Source of the DNA: Hormiphora californensis
Lineage: Eukaryota > Ctenophora > Tentaculata > Cydippida > Pleurobrachiidae
DNA length: 64,000 nt
Direction: 5' to 3'
Assembly (NCBI GenBank): GCA_020137815.1
Contig: CM035356.1
Location: forward strand, 3,560,563 to 3,624,562
The position numbers were made by a program, and so were the translations under genes. A model generated the notes under the pieces. It ran no database searches and was not told the DNA's origin. It saw nothing but the letters and a program-made list of their open reading frames with translations. Positions 12,376-24,663 of this stretch are shown here, in pieces (the first letter of the stretch is position 1; every line of letters begins with the position of its first letter).

Positions 12376-13937
12376 CAGGGTGTCCCATATATTCTCCGGG
12401 TCGGTTGGCGAGCTGTCACGCAAAAACGGTGATAGTTGTGTGAAAACAAACTGCGGGAGTGTGCTGGATTAATTCCTTCCTAACTGATGGCTTTGTTTTA
12501 AAATTAAATTTCAAAAGTTCATTTTTCATGAATGAACATTGCTGCCGTTCATTCATGAATTCTGAAATATTGTTTACCTTGAGTAAGTAACTTTTCTTTG
12601 GCTCGCAATTATCTTTCCAATGAGCACCATAAAACTCAAATTGAAGCACCAGGTCACATGACAGTTGAGAAAATGAACATGCATGATTTTGGCTCTTTTT
12701 GCGACTTTCAATCGGCTGTATCACCGCTACCTTATCTTCAATCTTTTTGAAACTTTGGGTGAACATTGGATAAGCAAAGATCTTTGCTCACAAGAAAAAT
12801 CAAGGTCAAAACTCAAAGTTCATTTTTAAGTTTTGGTAGTTCATTCCACTCATTCAGGAACCACCAACCCTAAAGTGATGAAAAGTGTTGGATTTTGTTT
12901 GGCCCATGTCCTGCAATGACAGAGAGGTGTAGTGACGTGTTTCAGAGCTAGTTAGTGGGTGTCATGTGATCATGGTGATATCTGACACCTTCGTTGAGTA
13001 ATAATTAAGGGATTTTCTCGAATTCAAGCATGTGATTTGGGTTTTCTGCGATTGGTATCGTGCAGCAATGTTAAGAGATCTCATAGCCCCTCGAAAATGA
13101 TGGTTAGTTCAATGAAATGAGTTGATTTATTATCGAAAATGGTCGTTGAGTTCAATGTGGCATCGGTTTTAATCTTATTGAGCATAAATCAACTCAATTC
13201 ATTGAACTTTTCATCATTTTCGAGGTGCTATGAGATCTCTCAAGATTGCTGCACGATACCAATCGCAGAAGACCCGAATCACATGCTTTAATTTGAGAAA
13301 ATCTCTTAATTATTGCTCAACGAAGGTGTCAGATATCGTCATGATCACATGGCACCCACTAACTAGCTCGGAAACACGTTACTACACCTCTCTGTCATTG
13401 CAGGACATGGACCAAGCAAAATCCAACACTTTTCATCACTTTAGGGTTGTTTGTTCCTGAATGAGTGGAATGAACTACCAAAACTTAAAAATGAACTTTG
13501 AGTTTTGACCTTGATTTTTCTTGTGAGCAAAGATCTTTGCTTATCCAATGTTCACCCAAAGTTTCAAAAAGATTGAAGATAAGGTAGCGGTGATACAGCC
13601 GATTGAAAGTCGCAAAAAGAGCCAAAATCATGCATGTTCATTTTCTCAACTGTCATGTGACCTGGTGCTTCAATTTGAGTTTTATGGTGCTCATTGGAAA
13701 GATAATTGCGAGCCAAAGAAAAGTTACTTACTCAAGGTAAACAATATTTCAGAATTCATGAATGAACGGCAGCAATGTTCATTCATGAAAAATGAACTTT
13801 TGAAATTTAATTTTAAAACAAAGCCATCAGTTAGGAAGGAATTAATCCAGCACACTCCCGCAGTTTGTTTTCACACAACTATCACCGTTTTTCGTGACAG
13901 CTCGCCAACCGACCCGGAGAATATATGGGACACCCTG
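12376..13937. mobile_element. 1.56-kb palindrome with CAGGGTGT ends and TA borders
   Basis: Two near-identical arms of about 755 bp (12376-13130 and 13183-13937) flank a spacer of about 52 bp. Both ends read CAGGGTGTCCCATATATTCT inward and are bordered by TA (12374-12375 and 13938-13939). A 115-116-codon open frame is present in each arm. The right-arm copy runs out of the element in frame into the next gene's first exon. The end sequence resembles mariner-type termini and shares CAGGGTGT with the giant palindrome at 34019. Confidence 0.85.
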
Positions 13938-13949
13938 TATACCATTCCA

Positions 13950-15775
13950 ATGACCGATTTATTTAACTTGAATTTAAGCATGTACGACTTGGTACGGAAC
14001 CATGGGCAACACCCGCCTGATGAAAAGTTTAAGGTTGGACACCAAAATGATGGGTCTGGGCACTATTGGGCGGTCCTGGTTGATACCCCTCATGGTCAGA
14101 TCCCTGGGAAGGTAATGTTTGGTAAAATCAATATAATAATAAGGACGATAGTGGCAGTGAGTCCCTACTAAAATCTTCTTCTCTGATCTTTGCATCAATG
14201 CGATTCATCTTTAAATTACGTGATAGGTATTGCTATTTATTTAGTAATGTATTAAAACGTTTCTCCCAGGGACGCGCTGGGAAAGCCTGGTACTCTTACG
14301 GAGGGAAGGAAGTTGAAACACCCAACTTCTCACATTTCATGGGTCGACCTGGGTGTCAGGTGTCACTGCAGAAATCCAGGTAATTGCAAGAAAACAGCTG
14401 CTAAAGATGTATTCTATGAAAACCACTCTATACTCACCTTCCCCTCTCAGATTCCCCAGATTCAAGAATATTTGAAACTGATATTCTAACAATTGACATC
14501 CAGCTCCCATCTCTTCCCTACAGGGTTCCCCCAGCTGGCGCAGTAACTGGACACCAGCACAACGTCGGTCCAGTGTACTCTGTGATTTGTCACCACACCC
14601 GGCACGGCAAGATACCAGGAAAGAGTGATGGCAAACATGCGTGGTATGGGTGGGGAGGAAAGGAAACACAAACCAATGATTTCTCATATGTCGTCGTTAC
14701 TCAGAGTAAGTTTTTAGATCACCATCCCCACCGCCTCACCAGTCACCAACGAACTAATCCGGAGAATTGGTTGATATGAGATCATCCGCTGTGCATTGGC
14801 TGACGTAGATCTATATTTCCTTGAGTGCTAATGCACACGCTGCATGCCACATGCCACATTTATTATTTTAGTAACACCCATTAACACAACCTTCTCTCTG
14901 CAGGTTATGTGCCACCACCTCAGCCCTACCCACCACAACCCTACCCTCCCCTCCCCAACCCTACCCTGTCCCACCACGGCCCCACCCGGGTGGCTACCAC
15001 CCACCCCATCATGGAGGAGGATATGGACCCCCTCCACAGGGGCTCTCCAACGGGATGACTGTCAGGTTCCGGTGTAAGACTGGCAAGAACCTCCGTGTCA
15101 TGGCTAATGGGGATGTTAATGGAATGGGAGGAGATGGACAATGGGGTAAGTGATGTGTGTGTGTGTGTTGTTAATTGAGTGATAGAAATATCCATGTCAC
15201 TGGATTTTGTGATGACATTCAAACCGCAATGTCACAAAATCTATTTGAACTATGACTACATGTTTAATAACACGACTTTTATTCTCAGCTACTTTCACCG
15301 TCCACGTGCTGGGACCTGGAAGGTATGGGTTTTGTAACAAGAACAATTATTGGCTCGCAATCAAGGGAGGACGACCGTGCTCTGTAAGTTACAAACTCTC
15401 TCAATTAGTTACTATATTCGGCATAAAGATAAATAAATGATTGGTAGGACACACGTCACACACCGATTAGACACCATAATCAGTTATATGCTGTTAACTC
15501 ACAGAAATATGAAATATAATGCAGCGTGAGCTACACAAATAACAAGGTCTATTGTTCTTCTCTTTTCGAAAACTAAAACAATCCGTCTCCTCCAGGCCAT
15601 GGCGTATGGGGACCCTGATGCTGGATTCCTCCTCCATCTAAACTACGACAACTCTGTCTCCTTTGAGTCCCAGACCCACCCGGGTCGGTATATTGGGGTA
15701 AAGAGGAAGGGAGGTCACGCAAAGACGGCCGTTGGTGGCAAGCCATCCACCAAGTTCTACACTCAAGTTGTTTAA
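13950..15775 (+). pseudogene. DM9-repeat / fascin-like domain protein, frameshifted
   Basis: Exons: 13950-14111, 14270-14379, 14524-14705, 14904-15145, 15289-15383, 15596-15775. Exons 1-3 encode two DM9 (DUF3421) repeats, each with the hallmark IPGK followed by a YGGKE or WGGKE motif. DM9 proteins act as secreted or cytosolic mannose-binding lectins in molluscs and insects. Exon 4 begins a Pro/Tyr-rich linker and is one base short: its phase does not close, and the upstream frame stops at about 15056. The other frame opens into a C-terminal domain of about 120 residues (QGLSNGMTVRFRCKTGKNLR through to FYTQVV) that looks fascin/beta-trefoil-like. The shift lies in a C-rich run near 14941-14956, so a sequencing error or allele is as likely as a dead gene. 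No signal peptide is evident. The start codon is 12 bp from the palindrome's right end. No aerolysin domain (the natterin partner) is seen. Confidence 0.8.
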
Positions 15776-16634
15776 AGTGTGTCACCAAAAACTATGGACC
15801 TGATTATTGTTTCAAGTTGATTCTATTCTGCATTTTTTACAAACTTTTAAAAGTTGCACGTTTTAATTCTGACCACCATTACATAATCAATTTAGTTGTT
15901 TTAAAGTTGTAAGTATCTGCTTTTTATAATAGATGTAAATCTAAAAGGGCATCATTTGCATTTCTTTCCTTTTTGTTGTTTCTTTGCATGTTAAATGTTC
16001 ATGATATTGTTTCAAAATCAAGTCACTGAGTTTCAATTTCCTCCAGCCCCTTTAGAGTCCAATTCCAGTGCCCGTCCTGGCCTCGTATCGCCCCCACCCG
16101 TTTTGCCCCAACTCAAGTCCATTTACCAACCTGAAGGAACGCGCGGCAGTTTTCACATGCAAAGACTCTTATTGTCAGCCACTCTGCTGTACACATGTTG
16201 GCGCGCACAACACAAAATCGGGTTTTGGGTGATGTTCAAATCAGTTCCTATTGCAATTGATTGAAACCAAACCAACAGTCTTATCTCGCTGACCCTATAT
16301 TTCAACCCTCTCCTTGCCCTAAATACAGTTCAAACTCCCACATTTACAGACTACAGCTATGACATGTGAACCAGAGCAAATATGGAGCCAGAAAATAGAC
16401 ATGCGGACACTGGCAGTTATGGGCACAGCTCTGCATGGCTACTGCAACTGTAGGGGAGAGACGCTTGAAATACAGAGTTCTTCATACAATAACTGTAAAG
16501 ATAAACTTGGTGATCTCTAACATTGGTAAGTTCTTCATTGGGAACGAATACTGTGCTCGGGAATGAATCAGAATGTGGTTATGCCGTCTAAGCTATAAAT
16601 ATAATTATAATTGGGCCGGCAGATACTATGTATC

Positions 16635-16688
16635 TTTGTTGAGTAATGGGTGAGAGAGCTCTCCAGTCTCCACCCCTTACTCAACAAA
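16635..16688. repeat. Short hairpin TTTGTTGAGTAA
   Basis: TTTGTTGAGTAATGGGTG is followed after 18 bp by its reverse complement with one mismatch. It resembles the hairpin at 17525-17565, which has the same TTGTTGAGTAA arm. Confidence 0.6.
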
Positions 16689-17037
16689 TTTATCTGAGAT
16701 AGTTTTTGTGCTTCTACTTGTATGACCCGTAACTAAAACCATAAAAATTTTGACATCAGGAATTTTAAAATATCGATTATTTTTCTTCCAGTCAGAAGCG
16801 ACCTGGGACTTGAAGGATTCTTGTTATGTTCTAACCCGAGGAACAAGGCGAAATGATGTATATTAGGATGCAGATTTGAAAAACCAACTCAATGAGATAC
16901 TCATCATCAGAACTCGTAAGTTGATTCTTGAATTCATTTCATCTCCCACCCAGTTCATCTCCCACCTCACCTCTGATCCTTCACAATTCTGTCAGATATA
17001 TGGGAAGCCAGACAATGCAATTCATTACAGATATATA

Positions 17038-17120
17038 CAGTCGGACCCCGATTTAACGGCCCCCGATTTAACGGACAAAACCCTTTCCCCTGAGGGTGCC
17101 GTTAAATCGGGGTCCGACTG
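17038..17120. mobile_element. pogo/Tigger-like MITE, copy 1
   Basis: An 83-bp hairpin with ends CAGTCGGACCCCGATTTAAC, bordered by TA on both sides. The terminal CAGTCGGACCCCGATTTA is the style of pogo-clade ends. A longer relative lies at 21841-22010. Confidence 0.8.
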
Positions 17121-17524
17121 TACTGACGACGGCTGTCAAATAATATTTTCTTTTGTCACTTCTATGGCGATGGCATGCAAGTGCGAAATGTAAAGCTAGA
17201 ACAGAATGATTACTGATCATTGCTGCAGCAGTGGTCATCTCAAAACTATATTTTCTACCGATATGAATATCATATTGGTAGAATTATTTTTTTCCGATTT
17301 GTAATTTTCTCACCTCTTTGACATTGACAAGACGGTGAGAAAAGAAAATATTCCGTTTGACATGAAACTGAAATCTTTAATTATCTCAGACTTCCCCGAC
17401 TGTTGTTCCACCTTCGCACTATCTAGCCCGGGTGTTTATAGAGTCTTGCTAACCCCGTCTAACTGGTATTCTTGTCAACTTGTCTCGAATATATTTGTCT
17501 CTGTCCGGTAAAACTCGGCATATT

Positions 17525-17565
17525 CTTGTTGAGTAAGGGGTTCCTCCACCCCCTTGCTCGACAAG
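17525..17565. repeat. Short hairpin CTTGTTGAGTAAGGGG
   Basis: CTTGTTGAGTAAGGGG and CCCCTTGCTCGACAAG pair across a 9-bp loop. It is related to 16635-16688. Confidence 0.55.
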
Positions 17566-18288
17566 CATGTTTTGCATGAAACCCAGCCTGGTTTAACCCC
17601 CCTTTTGGAAGGATTAGATCATCAAATTCCCCGCGATAGGACTCGATATAATAGGATAGGGATTATTAGTCGAGCCTTGGCAAATCGATTGAGTGTGGAT
17701 AATAAACGCTCGGGAGGGTGGATAAAATATCCGATATTAATCCATATGAAGTAGAGAGACCCGTACTGCATGAATATCGCACCAGTCCAACATGATGACT
17801 GATAGGCCTAATGGCTCAAACAATGATGTAAATGGGATGGCTCCCCTAGTCCCCCCTAAAAGTAAAAAAGATATTGCCAAAGTTTTGATTTCATATAAAT
17901 GTGCTTATTAGAGGCCCCTGTGTCTGGGGGATATGCCCTTCTTAGAGTCTCAATTCTCGGTCTATTCAATACTCTCTACCGGTAACATTATCATGATTAG
18001 AGTCGCCCGTGGGTAAATATTCCACGAGAATTCCTTTGCATTCATTCACCCTCATTTCCTTTTATTTATTTGTTGATTTACCAATCCAGCAAGTCTTTAG
18101 CCAACAGGGCCAACATGTATTCATGGTACTAGACGATCAAACAAATAGAATCGCTTCACCCCATTTACAGATCGTTAGACAACAGGTACTGATGAGATGC
18201 TCTTGCCTAACGACCTTCACTAACAATTGCTTTCGGTGTCTGCTCACGCTTGACGCTATGTGTACTAGAAACCAGAACTCGACGTCCT

Positions 18289-18353
18289 GTCTAGAAATCC
18301 CAGGATCGCTTTATATCTACTAGATAAGGAAAGCGATCTTGGGGTTTCTAGAC
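18289..18353 (+). ncRNA. Candidate pre-miRNA-like hairpin
   Basis: Arms 18289-18312 and 18330-18353 (24 nt each) pair along their whole length around a 17-nt loop. The two positions that are not Watson-Crick pair as G-U wobbles if transcribed. Size, arm length and loop fit a microRNA precursor. A tiny MITE could look the same. The reverse strand would have A-C mismatches at the wobble sites, so + is preferred. Confidence 0.4.
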
Positions 18354-18724
18354 TGTATGTTTAGTTTATTTCAGGTTATTTTTTTGGTCAGTCTGTTTAG
18401 ACTATTGGTCTGTCCATACGGTGTGGTTAAAATATTGCCTCTCTCTCTACCCGACTGCCTCTGTTTTTCATTCCATTTGTATTTTTCATGACACTTTCCC
18501 ATCTCTCAACATCACATTGTGATATTGAGAGATGTGATTCACTTGATCAAATAGCCTCGAATAGTCGAATATTCATGACTAAAATATTATTCTTCTCTCA
18601 TCTCTCTGTAAATATTCCTTCCCTCAAGGCGACATCCACTTTTCACGTGTGTTTAACTTTCTCAACATGTACGTTTTGTGAAAATGGAGCACCCTCACTG
18701 CATCTCTTGTGCGGAAGAGAGTGA

Positions 18725-18784
18725 GAGAGGATCAGAGAGAGAGCTGAGAGAGAGCGAAGAGAGAGGAGAGAGGAGAGAAGAGAG

Positions 18785-18827
<43 letters not shown>

Positions 18828-19015
18828 GAGAGAGAGCGGGCGAGAGAGAGAGAGATAGTCGCTCTATCTAGTATCGCAGATAGCCGAGAGAGCTATCTAT
18901 ATCTCGCGAGAACGACGCTATCCTCCGTCTCTGAGCGCGATATCGCTCTAACTCTCTCTCTCCCCTCCCCTCTTCCTCTCTCTATCTCTCTATCTCTCTA
19001 TCTCCCTATGTCTAT
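18725..19015. repeat. GA then CT microsatellite pair
   Basis: A (GA)n-rich run at about 18725-18855 is followed by a CT-rich run at about 18945-19015. Together they could fold back on each other. Confidence 0.85.
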
Positions 19016-19425
19016 CTTATCCTCACACTCCAGGGACAGCGGAACGTGTGATGCCTTATGTGAATATTATATGCTCTCGAGGTATCAGTTTTATAGCATA
19101 ACCCGTCATTCCTGATCTTGCATGATAGAATTAGGGGCGATATATTATTTAACGCTCCTCCAGGGGAGCGATCCAGTGTGTTGAATATGCATCATGCCAT
19201 TACAGTTCTAGTGTTGAGTTGACCGTGGAGTGTGATTGAAGTGTTGAGTTGATCTAAGTGAGAGGACAGGTTCAAAAACCCGTCAGACTGATATTAGATT
19301 GAGCTGCAATGTGCTGCATAATGAAAGAGAGAGGTAGACAGTGAGACTCAGAGAGGGTCCTAGTGGATTCTTGAGTAGCAAGTGGATGAGTAGGTACATT
19401 TTAGGCTTTAAATAGAGGGCTTTTC

Positions 19426-19468
19426 TTTCTCTGTACGTAGTACTGGTCTAGTACTACGTACAGAGAAA
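19426..19468. repeat. Perfect 19-bp inverted repeat, 5-bp loop
   Basis: TTTCTCTGTACGTAGTACT and its exact reverse complement are separated by GGTCT. The short loop favours a cruciform or hairpin. There is no U-run after it to suggest a terminator. Confidence 0.6.
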
Positions 19469-20845
19469 CAACTCCAGGAGTAGAGTTTTGGTACTTCTGG
19501 AATTGGCATTTAATTGTAGAGACTGAATCCCACTCAGGAAAAATTCGTACACCCCTTGCCCCTACAGTTGGTACAATACACTGCAAAGTACTACTCGGAC
19601 TCCAGAGGTTTTGTAACCCCCAGCCGTGATAATTGTACCTGACATCGTATAGTCTTACTTGATTCATTGTAAAATTCCCAAAGTAACCCAGCCAGACTGC
19701 CAGAAATTGCAGTGCCATTATAGCATGATATTGCTAGTACTAAGTGTTCCCTGTCCTCTCGTTCTCCTTCTACCTCTCTCGTTCTCTCTCTCTCTCTCCC
19801 TTCATTCTTGAAATTCCGCTTCGTAACCCTAACTTGACGTCTCAACACTTCAATATTTCCCTGTCCTTATTCTCTGTCCTTATTCCCTGTCCTTATTCCC
19901 TGCCTTTTACTGATAGTTTCCTTGCCTAAAACACCTAAAATACTGAAGTTTTAAACTTAAAATATATTTGGTCGGAAGGCCAGGATTAAACTTCTAACGG
20001 AGGAGAGGGAGTTCTCTCATTTACCCTGATATCAAATACAGGAGGATGGTCCATATATTCGGAAAGACCCGGCTCCTCTTTCCTCGCCTTGTTGTTTCAG
20101 AAAGAACCCCTTGCCCTGTTATACGAGGTTTATTTTCCCCATTGAGTGATGTGTGGCTACATTCCCACACATTCGACCAGCAGATGTCCCTCCTCGGCCC
20201 CCTCATATAACACATATATATCCTAAACTAAGTGAATTTCATGATGCGGCTCCTTTTTATAAACACCTCACAGTCATTCGCATCTCACAGTCCTTCTTAG
20301 ATCTCTAAGAACATCACCCACCTCAATCTCTTCTTGTCATACTGCATTGTAACATCTCGCACGCTGCGAAAGTAACTACTCACTCACCGGGGCTTTGTAG
20401 TCTCGGTCAGTAACTGGCAACTGTGTTTTGTTGTTACGTATCAGTCCAGAACATGGGACACTTTGATACACGGCCCCTATACTCTATCATTTACCCATTT
20501 AATTCACATTCAATCGATATAAAAAGGGACTAAGCGCAGAGCTGGTTTTGCCTAACGACGTTGCAAGGTCCAAAATGGCTTTATGAAATGTTCCACTGTT
20601 CATGTTTATTAGCTGCAGCTGTAATAGTTCCAGGTTCAACATCTCAAGTTGACAATGCTTGATAATCTTTTTCCCTGAGGGCACCTTTCTTCTTTGTAAT
20701 TCTGGTGCGTGCGGTAAGCTCGCTCCTTTCTCTCTCTCCTCTCTAGGATAGGGTAGCGAAGAGAGATAGAAAAAAGCAGAGCGAGAGAGAAGAGCGAGAG
20801 CGCGTGAGAGAGATCTCGAGCTACGGACTCTTTTCTCCTCTTGCT

Positions 20846-20849
20846 ATCA

Positions 20850-20920
<71 letters not shown>

Positions 20921-20924
20921 CTCT
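20846..20924. repeat. (CT)n microsatellite
   Basis: A nearly pure CT dinucleotide run of about 70 bp. The GA-rich segment just upstream (about 20730-20815) is its loose complement. Confidence 0.95.
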
Positions 20925-21221
20925 CTTTTCTCAAATTCCCGTTGCTCTTCTAGTTTCTCATGCAACGAATATAGTTTGAAACGTAGGAACTTAATTTTAC
21001 CGCTTCAGCATAAAATTATCACCTTTAACTTGAAATAATTTATGCCGTTTCCTATTATGACTGGACCCCAACGCGGCCTCTATAATAGTTTATCCAGGGG
21101 TTACCAATTTCTCTATCTGATTGCTGTATTTGACCAACTGAAATGCTTTCTTCTGCCTCCTTCTTGAAAGTATTTCGAATTTCTAACCCTCTGATCCCCT
21201 GCATAGTTACAGATTTGAGGC

Positions 21222-23502
21222 ATGGTTCTGGAGGTAGCTGGGTATACCATTGTGGATGATGGACTGCTGGGGATGGGGCTGGTCAGGGAGATAGTCGCTG
21301 AGATCCTTGGGACCTCCTTCTTGGTCTACTTAGGGTGTGGAGGTATGTTGTTAGTATGTATTTCTAAACCACTCCACTAAAAGTTAATTTCTAAACCCCT
21401 CGATCCCCCCCCCCCTCGATGTTGGTGTATATTGTGACCAACCCATGATTTTTAGAATCTTTCTGAGCCTAATCTATCCACGTGGAATAATTGGTCTGGC
21501 AATCTATAGCTCTAATCCTGACATACCCCCTCCAAGGTGTAGCCGGGGCCTGCCTTGCCAATGGTGATGGGACAAGTGCAGCAGCAAAGGTCCTTTACCT
21601 GTCCCTCGCCTTTGGAATCGGAATTGGAGCTGTTGTTCACATGTTCTCTGATATTAGTGGGGGTCAGCTGAATCCCGCTGTCTCTTTTGGACTGTTCTTC
21701 GCCAGGAAACTCTCACTCATCAAGACTCTCATCTTCTCTGTTTGCCAAATTGTCGGTGGAATTGTTGGTGCTGGTAAGATACACTTGCAGGTTATGATAA
21801 TATCAAGTTCCCAATTAAATGGGGACTTGGTGTTATTATACAGTCGGACCCCGATTTAGGGCCCCCCGATTTAGTGGCCCCCGATTTAGGGCCAGGATTT
21901 TTTTCCCCGATATAGGAAATTAACCTTATTTGACCCTGATTTAGTGGACACCCTGATTTAGTGGACAAGAGCCTTTCCCCCGAGGGTGTCCCTTAATCGG
22001 GGTCCGACTGTAGTTGGGAAATGGGTGTTATTATAGTTGTGTGTCCTTGAACTCTTTTAGTTTTACTATATTTCAACATAGCCCATGCGGCTCCTGCATT
22101 TGCATTGTGCATGCCACCTAGGATCATAGCTTATCGCATAGGGTCATCTCTGTGACCGTTGCAAAAGACTACAGAGTGGGCGAGAGAAATATTAGCACTC
22201 GCTCATTCAGACTCCCTCTCTGTACGACCTTTGTAGAGCAATTCTACCCTCGCATATTCGCATATTTATGCTTCAAAAAATCGTATGGCCAGATATATTT
22301 TCCATCAGCTTTGTGACGGTTGCTAAAGTTTCATTCACGGATCTCAGAGAGGGAGGGGAGAGCGAGGGAGGGGAAGAGAGGGAGAGGAAGAAAAAAATAG
22401 ATTCAGAGAGAGAGAAAGAGAGATAAAAACAAAAAGATCTAGGAAATCCAATCGAATTTCAATTTCCAAGTTAGTCGTGAAGATTGGAAAAGTTTCAATA
22501 TTTTCTATTTTTAGGTGTATTGAAGATTAGTATCCCGGGAAATCTGACTACGGAAATTGCTGGTGAAGGTGTCTTCCCTGGAACTGTCTCTGTCCATGAA
22601 GACCTCTCAGTCGGCCAGGTACCTATTATCTGTCAGGCCAATGCTCTGACCATGACAGTTCTCAGGCGCTCCTTGTTTGATTTTGAAGAAATGAGAATAG
22701 GGTCAGGCCAATGCTCTGACAGGGTATTATTATTTAGAGCCATACATGTTCTATCCATGATATGACTAGATTATCAGCTAACAGCTGTTATTTCGTATAG
22801 GAGGGGTTCCTTCATGCCACTGTATAATTTCAACTTTATCCAACCCCTTCCTCACTCCTCCTCACAACTTCACCCCTTCTCAGGGTTTCCTGTACGAGTT
22901 TATGGGCACTCTCATCCTGGTGATCACCGTTCTGGCGACAATTAACGGTGCTCGTGGACAGGGATCCAATTACCTCCAACCTCTATCCATTGGTCTTGCC
23001 ATCTTTGTTATTCATCTTGTCGTGGTAAGGGTTGTCTCATATGCGCGACTGTCCTGAAGACTCAGCCGCATCGGGCCAAAGGCCCAAAGGCTGAGTGCGT
23101 GAGGCCGCTAGCGAATCGAGACATTTTCAGCTTTCTTTCCTATCTAACTTTTTCTCCATTCCCCAGGCTCCCTTCACTGGATCTGGAATCAACCCCGCCC
23201 GCTCTCTCGCCTCCAACATGTTTAGCAAGAATGGTATCGGAGGAGATTTCTTTGTAAGTTATTGCCCAAACAGATAAATCAAAATATCCTCGATTTATAC
23301 TATATCCAATAACTTGATAGTTTTCATACCGGACAAAATGTATCATTCCAGCACTGCCTAACGTATACCCCAATCTCAGATCTACATTTTTGGCCCCCTC
23401 CTCGCCTCCTTGGTCGGTGGTGTGCTCTACGAGTTCTTCTTCTCTCCTCACTACAATAAAGCTCACCAAAAGCTGAATGGACAGGAAATGGATGATATCT
23501 AG
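21222..23502 (+). CDS. AQP: Aquaporin (MIP family), 6 exons
   Basis: A membrane channel for water or small solutes. Exons: 21222-21342, 21537-21773, 22515-22618, 22884-23024, 23167-23253, 23380-23502. They total 813 nt and 270 residues, normal for the family, and all phases close. The first NPA box lies at residues 86-88 in ISGGQLNPAVSF and the second at 210-212 in FTGSGINPARS. Six hydrophobic segments are readable, and the end NGQEMDDI is short and cytosolic. In the selectivity filter, F66 and H189-equivalent (FVIH) and R213 are present as in water channels, while the usual Cys before GINPAR is Ser. The first box has Gln where His is common (GGQLNPA). The loop between helices 3 and 4 is short and unlike vertebrate ones. 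Intron 2 holds the MITE at 21841-22010. Substrate cannot be fixed from sequence. Confidence 0.93.
21841..22010. mobile_element. pogo/Tigger-like MITE, copy 2
   Basis: A 170-bp element with CAGTCGGACCCCGATTTAGG at the left, its inverse at the right, and TA on both borders. It carries extra internal copies of CCCCGATTTAG. It sits in aquaporin intron 2. Confidence 0.85.
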
Positions 23503-24012
23503 AGACATAATAATTATTATTACTTCTACTGCTAGTCTATCTTCCTTATCATATTATTATTATTCATATCCCGGATAGTGTCCAACATGCACCTTGGAGT
23601 TGGAAGTTCCGGCCACCATTACCATTTACCATTGCATCTAGTATAACACAAACTGTTCAAATTATAGCATCATGAGGGTTTTATACTGATAGTGATAAAG
23701 TGAGATGTTTGAAACTTTGTTGTTAAAGTTGAAGATGAATTGAACTTGAAGAAAATGTTTATTGTTTAAGTTTTGTTCACAATTTTATTCGGGTCCTACT
23801 CCTACTACAAGCTTACATAAATTGTTTAAAGCTAAATGGGTGCAAATTGTACGGATAGATACGGGCATATAGATGTCCTGCAAGAATCAATGACGTCATA
23901 GCGTACAAATCGCGATGACGTCATTAAATACACGCGCAAATATGTTGCCGCGCCGCGCGAGTTTCCAAAACCACGCGCGCGAAGAAACATGAATATCCAA
24001 CATGAATATTTA

Positions 24013-24230
24013 GTGGAAGCTCTTACGGTAATTCCCACGCCCCGTGGGAAAGTTTTCGAGCGTGGGAAAGTTTTCAAACCGTGGGAAAAGAGAGATACAT
24101 ACAATAACTATAAAAAATAAATTGTTTTTTTTTAGTTATTGTATGTATCTCTCTTTTCCCACGGTTTGAAAACTTTCCCACGCTCGAAAACTTTCCCACG
24201 GGGCGTGGGAATTACCGTAAGAGCTTCCAC
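24013..24230. mobile_element. 218-bp perfect-arm hairpin MITE, TA borders
   Basis: Arms of about 98 bp start GTGGAAGCTCTTACGG and are essentially identical. They are bordered by TA at 24011-24012 and 24231-24232. The arms contain the word CGTGGGAAAGTTTTC repeated. The centre is an A/T-rich loop. Confidence 0.85.
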
Positions 24231-24237
24231 TAATTCA

Positions 24238-24663
24238 ACTTGACGTCTCGGCCAGAGGTGTGTGGAGCCCGCTTGACAAGGTTTACACGGATATAAGGGT
24301 TTTCAACTCTTTGGCACCCACTAACAACCGCCAGTCCGTGGATGACACTTTTCGGAGACACGAACAGGAGAAGATCCGGAACTATAACGACCGTGTAATA
24401 CAGGTAGAAAAGGCGACTTTCATGCCGCTTGTGTTCTCTACTACAGGCCTGATGGGTCCTAAGGCGGAAGTTTTTTACAAACGGGCTGCCACCCTTCTAT
24501 CCAACAAAACAGGCCACACCTACAGTGACTCCATCCGCTATATCCGGCTCCGCCTTTCATTTTGTCTGCTGAAGACTATACTGATATCAATAAGGGGGTA
24601 CAGAGGAAACTGTTTTACCCGATTTAATTCTTATGACAATGATTTTAACCTTATAATCTAACT
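24238..24663 (+). pseudogene. LINE reverse-transcriptase C-terminal fragment
   Basis: The frame reads WSPLDKVYTDIRVFNSLAPT, then a GLMGPKAEVFYKRAATLL block and YSDSIRYIRLRLSFCLLK. This conserved tail follows the RT domain in several invertebrate and fish non-LTR retrotransposons. No RT core, endonuclease or 5' part is present, so it is a 5'-truncated copy. It starts directly after the MITE at 24013-24230. The final residues before the stop (24661-24663) look non-homologous. Confidence 0.7.

Larger units (their letters stand above)
15776..21221. other. Gene-poor interval
   Basis: No convincing exon is seen. It contains hairpin MITEs, a candidate pre-miRNA hairpin and GA/CT microsatellites, listed separately. 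A stretch at 18089-18184 is bordered by AG and GT and stays open, so it could be an orphan exon, but nothing around it supports that. An open frame at 19401-19718 (-) begins with a hydrophobic stretch, but no partner exon was found. Confidence 0.5.

Noticed and set aside
12416-12766. 116-residue minus-strand open frame as an independent gene
   Set aside because: It is the mirror of the right-arm frame. I found no family resemblance, so it is treated as part of the element.
18009-18323. 104-residue frame as a gene
   Set aside because: Part of it has plausible splice borders, but it has no neighbouring exons or family features, and it overlaps the hairpin candidate.
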